Below, piece after piece: positions 61,439 to 64,000 of a DNA stretch of 64,000 bases. The translations under genes and the position numbers were made by a program. Every line of letters begins with the position of its first letter. Positions within the stretch are counted from its first letter, which is position 1. Origin of the DNA: Amycolatopsis sp. CA-230715 (GTDB lineage Bacteria; Actinomycetota; Actinomycetes; Mycobacteriales; Pseudonocardiaceae); assembly GCF_018736145.1 (NCBI RefSeq), contig NZ_CP059997.1, positions 1,239,501 to 1,303,500 of the forward strand, written 5' to 3'. Under the pieces are notes generated by a model that was not told where the DNA came from, made no database searches, and was given only the letters and a program-made list of their open reading frames with translations.

Positions 61439-62719
61439 ATGATGGACGAAATGGACGACCAGAAGTTGAGGCCTCCGGAAGATTGACGGGAAACGGCGGC
61501 GCGAGGTCGCTTCGTTGAAGCGTCGTCTTGGGCAGGATTCGGGTAACTCGTCAATGCCGCCGTCATCGGACCGGTTCAGCAAACCGGCGCCGAAGTCGTT
61601 GCGCGGCAAGACCGGTCGCAAACGGGGCAAGCAGCCAGGAGCCCCGGGGGCAAGTCTGTCGTTAGTGGACGGTCCCGACCATGTCGTCGAGCATGTTCCG
61701 TCGTCGTGCGGTGATTGCGGCACGGGGCTGCGCCACTGTGACAAGGTTGGTGTGACGCGTCGGCAGGTGGTGGATCTGCCGGAGGTGCGCCCCTCGGTGA
61801 CCGCGCTGGCCGCGTATCTGCTGACCTAGCAGCACATCCCGGGCGCCCGCACCGCCCAGCTCTTGGCGGACCTGATGGGTATGCCGGTCTCCACCGGCTG
61901 GGTCGCCGGACTCCTCGCACCGATCGCGGCCGAGCTGGACGAGTTCGAAAACCAGGTCACCGAGGCGATACGGACGGCGCCGGTGGCGCATTTCGACAAG
62001 ACCGGGATCCGGGTCGAGGGCAAGACCTGGTGGCTGCACACCGCCTGCACCTCCATGCTGACCGAGTACCTTGCCCACCCGCTGCGCGTAGCGAGGCGAT
62101 GGACGAATTCGGGATCCTGCCGACCTTTCGCGGTGTCGCGGTCCACGACGGCTGGCGCCCCTACGACTACTACGGCCTCACCCACGCCCGCTGCAACGCC
62201 CGCTACCTACGCGAACTGGTCGCCGCCAGCGAAACCCACCCCGAACACAGCTGGCCACGCTTCGCGATCGCCGCCCTGGAGAAACTCACCAACGCCGCCC
62301 ACAAAGCCCGCGAAGCCGGACGCAGCACCATCCCCGCCAAGACCTTGAAGCCATTGACCACCCAGTTCATCCGCACCGTCAACGTCGGCCTGCTGCTGCA
62401 CCCACCCCAACAAGGACGCAAGCAAGGCGCCACGCATCGCCTACTCAAACGCTTACGCGACTACCAGCACGACACACTGCGCTTCGCTCGCGACCTCACG
62501 GTCCCGTTCACCAACAACCAAGCCGAACGCGACCTCCGCATGATCAAAGCCCAGCTCAAAATCTCCGGCGGCTGGCGCACCCCACACGGCGCACACACCT
62601 GGCTCCGCACCCGCGCCTACATCTCCGCACTCCGCAAGAACAACATCCACATCCTCACCGAACTCCGCAACGCAATCACCGGAAACCCTTGGCTATCAAC
62701 AGTCCGCACAACAACCTGA
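61439..62719 (+). pseudogene. Degenerate IS66-family transposase
   Basis: Family sequence runs through several frames. A possible start MMDEMDDQKLRPPED (61439) ends at TGA 61484. The sequence then shifts frame to give EVASLKRRLGQDSGNSSMPP, a typical IS66 N-terminus, and a zinc-finger-like SSCGDCGTGLRHC. A TAG at 61827-61829 interrupts YLLT*QHIPGARTAQLLADLM. A frameshift near 62085-62095 moves the catalytic part (GVAVHDGWRPYDYY, FTNNQAERDLRMIKAQLKIS) to another frame, intact to 62719. At least two stops and two frame changes mean it cannot be active. Accessory tnpA/tnpB genes and terminal repeats were not found. Confidence 0.85.
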
Positions 62720-62873
62720 ATAGTTACCACGCTGGTACACCCGACACCAACGCCGGAACAATCCGGGCGCGCCAATTCCGCCCTTCGCCCGATAGCGGTT
62801 GAAGGGCCCCGGATTTCGGCCAGTCCACTGTGGATATAGCGGACTGCTGGGCCGCCAGTGGCGGCGGAGTTGC

Positions 62874-64000
62874 TTAGGCTGCGCGGGGTTGGGCGGTGTG
62901 GCGGTTGGTTCGGGGTCTTCGCCATGGGTCGACGAACTCGGGTGGGGTGAACTCCGGAAGGCCGTCGACCATGCGAAGTGTCCAGTCACTACGATGTAAA
63001 AGTCTGTGGTGATGAGCACATAACAGCACGAGATTACCTAAATCGGTGGTGCCGCCGTGTGCCCACGGGACGACGTGGTGCGCTTCGCAATGCCGCGGGG
63101 TCCGCGAGCATCCGGGGAAACAACACCCGCCGTCCCGCAATGCCAGCATGAAGCGAAGCGCCTCAGTCACCAACCGCCTGGCCCGCCCCATCTCCAGGGG
63201 CTGGCCGTCGCCGTCGAGTATGGCTGGGATGACTCGGCAGTCGCATGCAAGGATCCGGGCTTCGCTCGCGGTGATGTCGGTGACCATGTCCAGGCAGGCT
63301 GTGCCCAGTTCCTTTTTCAGAGCATCCAGTGGGATGGTCACGATCAGGCCCGAACGGCCACCGCTGCGGTTCGGGGATTCGGGGTGGCTGGCGGCGAGGG
63401 CGATGATTTCCATGAACGCGTCCCCGTACCGCTCCGCGCGACTCCGCCGCACCAGCTCACCATCCTGGTCGCCCTCGCTGGATTGGGCGAGTGGGTCCAG
63501 CAGGGCGAGGGTTTTCGCGGCCGACACGGGATCGAGGTAGCCGTCGAACTTCGCCGAACCATCCTTGCGCTGATGAACGTTCAGCTCCCGCCTCGGCTCG
63601 GGGATGTCGCGGGGTTCGGGGCCGTCGGGATCGAGACGGTCGAGGATTTCCTTACCCGCCTTGCCGATCTCCCTGACACCCGCCCTCCGCGCCAACTCGA
63701 CCAGAGTCTGTTCCGCGAACTCCCGATCCTCCCCCGACACCGCAGCCGGGATCTTTTCCAGCACCCGCACGATCCCATCCACATGCTCCGGCGAGATCTC
63801 ACCCTCCCGCACAGCCTCACCGCCAACAGGCGCGGCAGCGGGAATCTCCGCACCATCGATCCCCTGCCCTGGGTTAGTGGCCAGCGCCCGCTTCACCAGT
63901 TTCTTCACACCGGGGCCGGAACTGCGCGCGATATCCGCCACCAACCCAGCCACACCGGTGTACCCCAAAGCACGGGCGCCACCGTTGTCCAGATGCGCGA
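62874..64000 (-). CDS. DUF222/HNH endonuclease-domain protein, 5'-truncated by window edge
   Basis: The reading frame stays open through the right edge, with family sequence (HLDNGGARALGYTGVAGLVA) to the last bases, so the start is outside. DUF222 covers most of the visible part (KFDGYLDPVSAAKTLALLDP). The HNH motif is CCFPGCSRTPRHCEAHHVVP with NLVLLCAHHHRLLH. This is the 13E12-like repeat family abundant in actinomycetes, often multicopy and next to insertion sequences, as here. The role is not firmly known. Confidence 0.88.
   Translation of the reverse strand, partial: AHLDNGGARALGYTGVAGLVADIARSSGPGVKKLVKRALATNPGQGIDGAEIPAAAPVGGEAVREGEISPEHVDGIVRVLEKIPAAVSGEDREFAEQTLVELARRAGVREIGKAGKEILDRLDPDGPEPRDIPEPRRELNVHQRKDGSAKFDGYLDPVSAAKTLALLDPLAQSSEGDQDGELVRRSRAERYGDAFMEIIALAASHPESPNRSGGRSGLIVTIPLDALKKELGTACLDMVTDITASEARILACDCRVIPAILDGDGQPLEMGRARRLVTEALRFMLALRDGGCCFPGCSRTPRHCEAHHVVPWAHGGTTDLGNLVLLCAHHHRLLHRSDWTLRMVDGLPEFTPPEFVDPWRRPRTNRHTAQPRAA

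Noticed and set aside
60980..61744. Minus-strand open frame upstream of the glycosyltransferase
   Set aside because: Overlaps the transposase remnant on the opposite strand, codon use is unlike neighbours, and no family is visible.

Overview
The window is chromosomal DNA from a high-GC filamentous actinomycete, most likely a member of the Pseudonocardiaceae such as Amycolatopsis or a relative. This rests on very strong G/C bias at third codon positions, an Lsr2-type nucleoid protein, a chaplin-like secreted protein, AfsR/SARP regulators, an F420-dependent oxidoreductase, and intergenic GAAGG/CCTTC repeats. The genus is an inference.

Left part, 1-7489: a complete selenocysteine unit. A molybdenum formate dehydrogenase alpha subunit is read through an in-frame UGA at Sec190, followed by a SECIS hairpin with a GGUCU apical loop. 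Its iron-sulfur subunit begins at the window edge. Upstream on the same strand lie selB, selA and the 95-nt tRNA-Sec, and selD diverges from the tRNA. This is all the known machinery for making and inserting selenocysteine, sitting next to its one visible client.

Middle part, 7491-28983: mixed housekeeping, stress and regulatory genes. These include a FUSC-type membrane protein, two P450s (one with an ExxR variant), a STAS protein, a CBS protein, a variant Lsr2, a small chaplin-like secreted protein, a zinc alcohol dehydrogenase, an HxlR/RidA pair with a clear operator, an Orn/Lys/Arg decarboxylase, an LLM oxidoreductase, and a chymotrypsin-fold protein that has lost its catalytic His next to an AAA+ ATPase. 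They also include an ArsR-SRPBCC-VOC operon plus a methyltransferase, a NarL-type two-component system and a secreted carboxylesterase. Several hairpin terminators separate convergent pairs. A 30-bp palindromic intergenic repeat family lies at 29239-29543.

Right part, 29557-52796 (minus strand): an extracellular contractile injection system (eCIS, phage-tail-like) of actinomycete type. In transcription order it encodes a membrane-anchored Ig-like protein, a LuxR regulator, a membrane-anchored beta-propeller/DUF11 protein, the DUF4255 terminator protein, an AAA+ ATPase, two probable cargo proteins, sheath, tube 1, a baseplate hub chaperone, a DUF6760 protein, an 866-residue low-complexity protein in the tape-measure position, tube 2, a LysM protein, VgrG-like spike, PAAR tip, gp25, baseplate J, tail protein I and a zinc-ribbon membrane protein. 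No tail fibre, capsid or lysis gene is present. One cargo joins a DUF4157 domain with a degenerate motif to a C-terminal HEATH metalloprotease resembling aspzincin (M35). The other is a candidate Cys/His enzyme. The two share an N-terminal arrangement, and both share repeated [VI]QR tripeptides with the 866-residue protein, which may be a loading, linker or processing signal. Two SARP regulators stand divergently at the head of the locus.

Right end, 57667-64000: an acyltransferase and a degenerate-GGDEF/GT2 glycosyltransferase pair that looks like an exopolysaccharide module, a decayed IS66-type transposase, and a 5'-truncated DUF222/HNH protein running off the window.

A 13-bp motif, GTCCNNWGTGGAC, recurs at ten exact positions across the window, often forcing A/T-ending codons in otherwise G/C-ending genes. 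It is unexplained.
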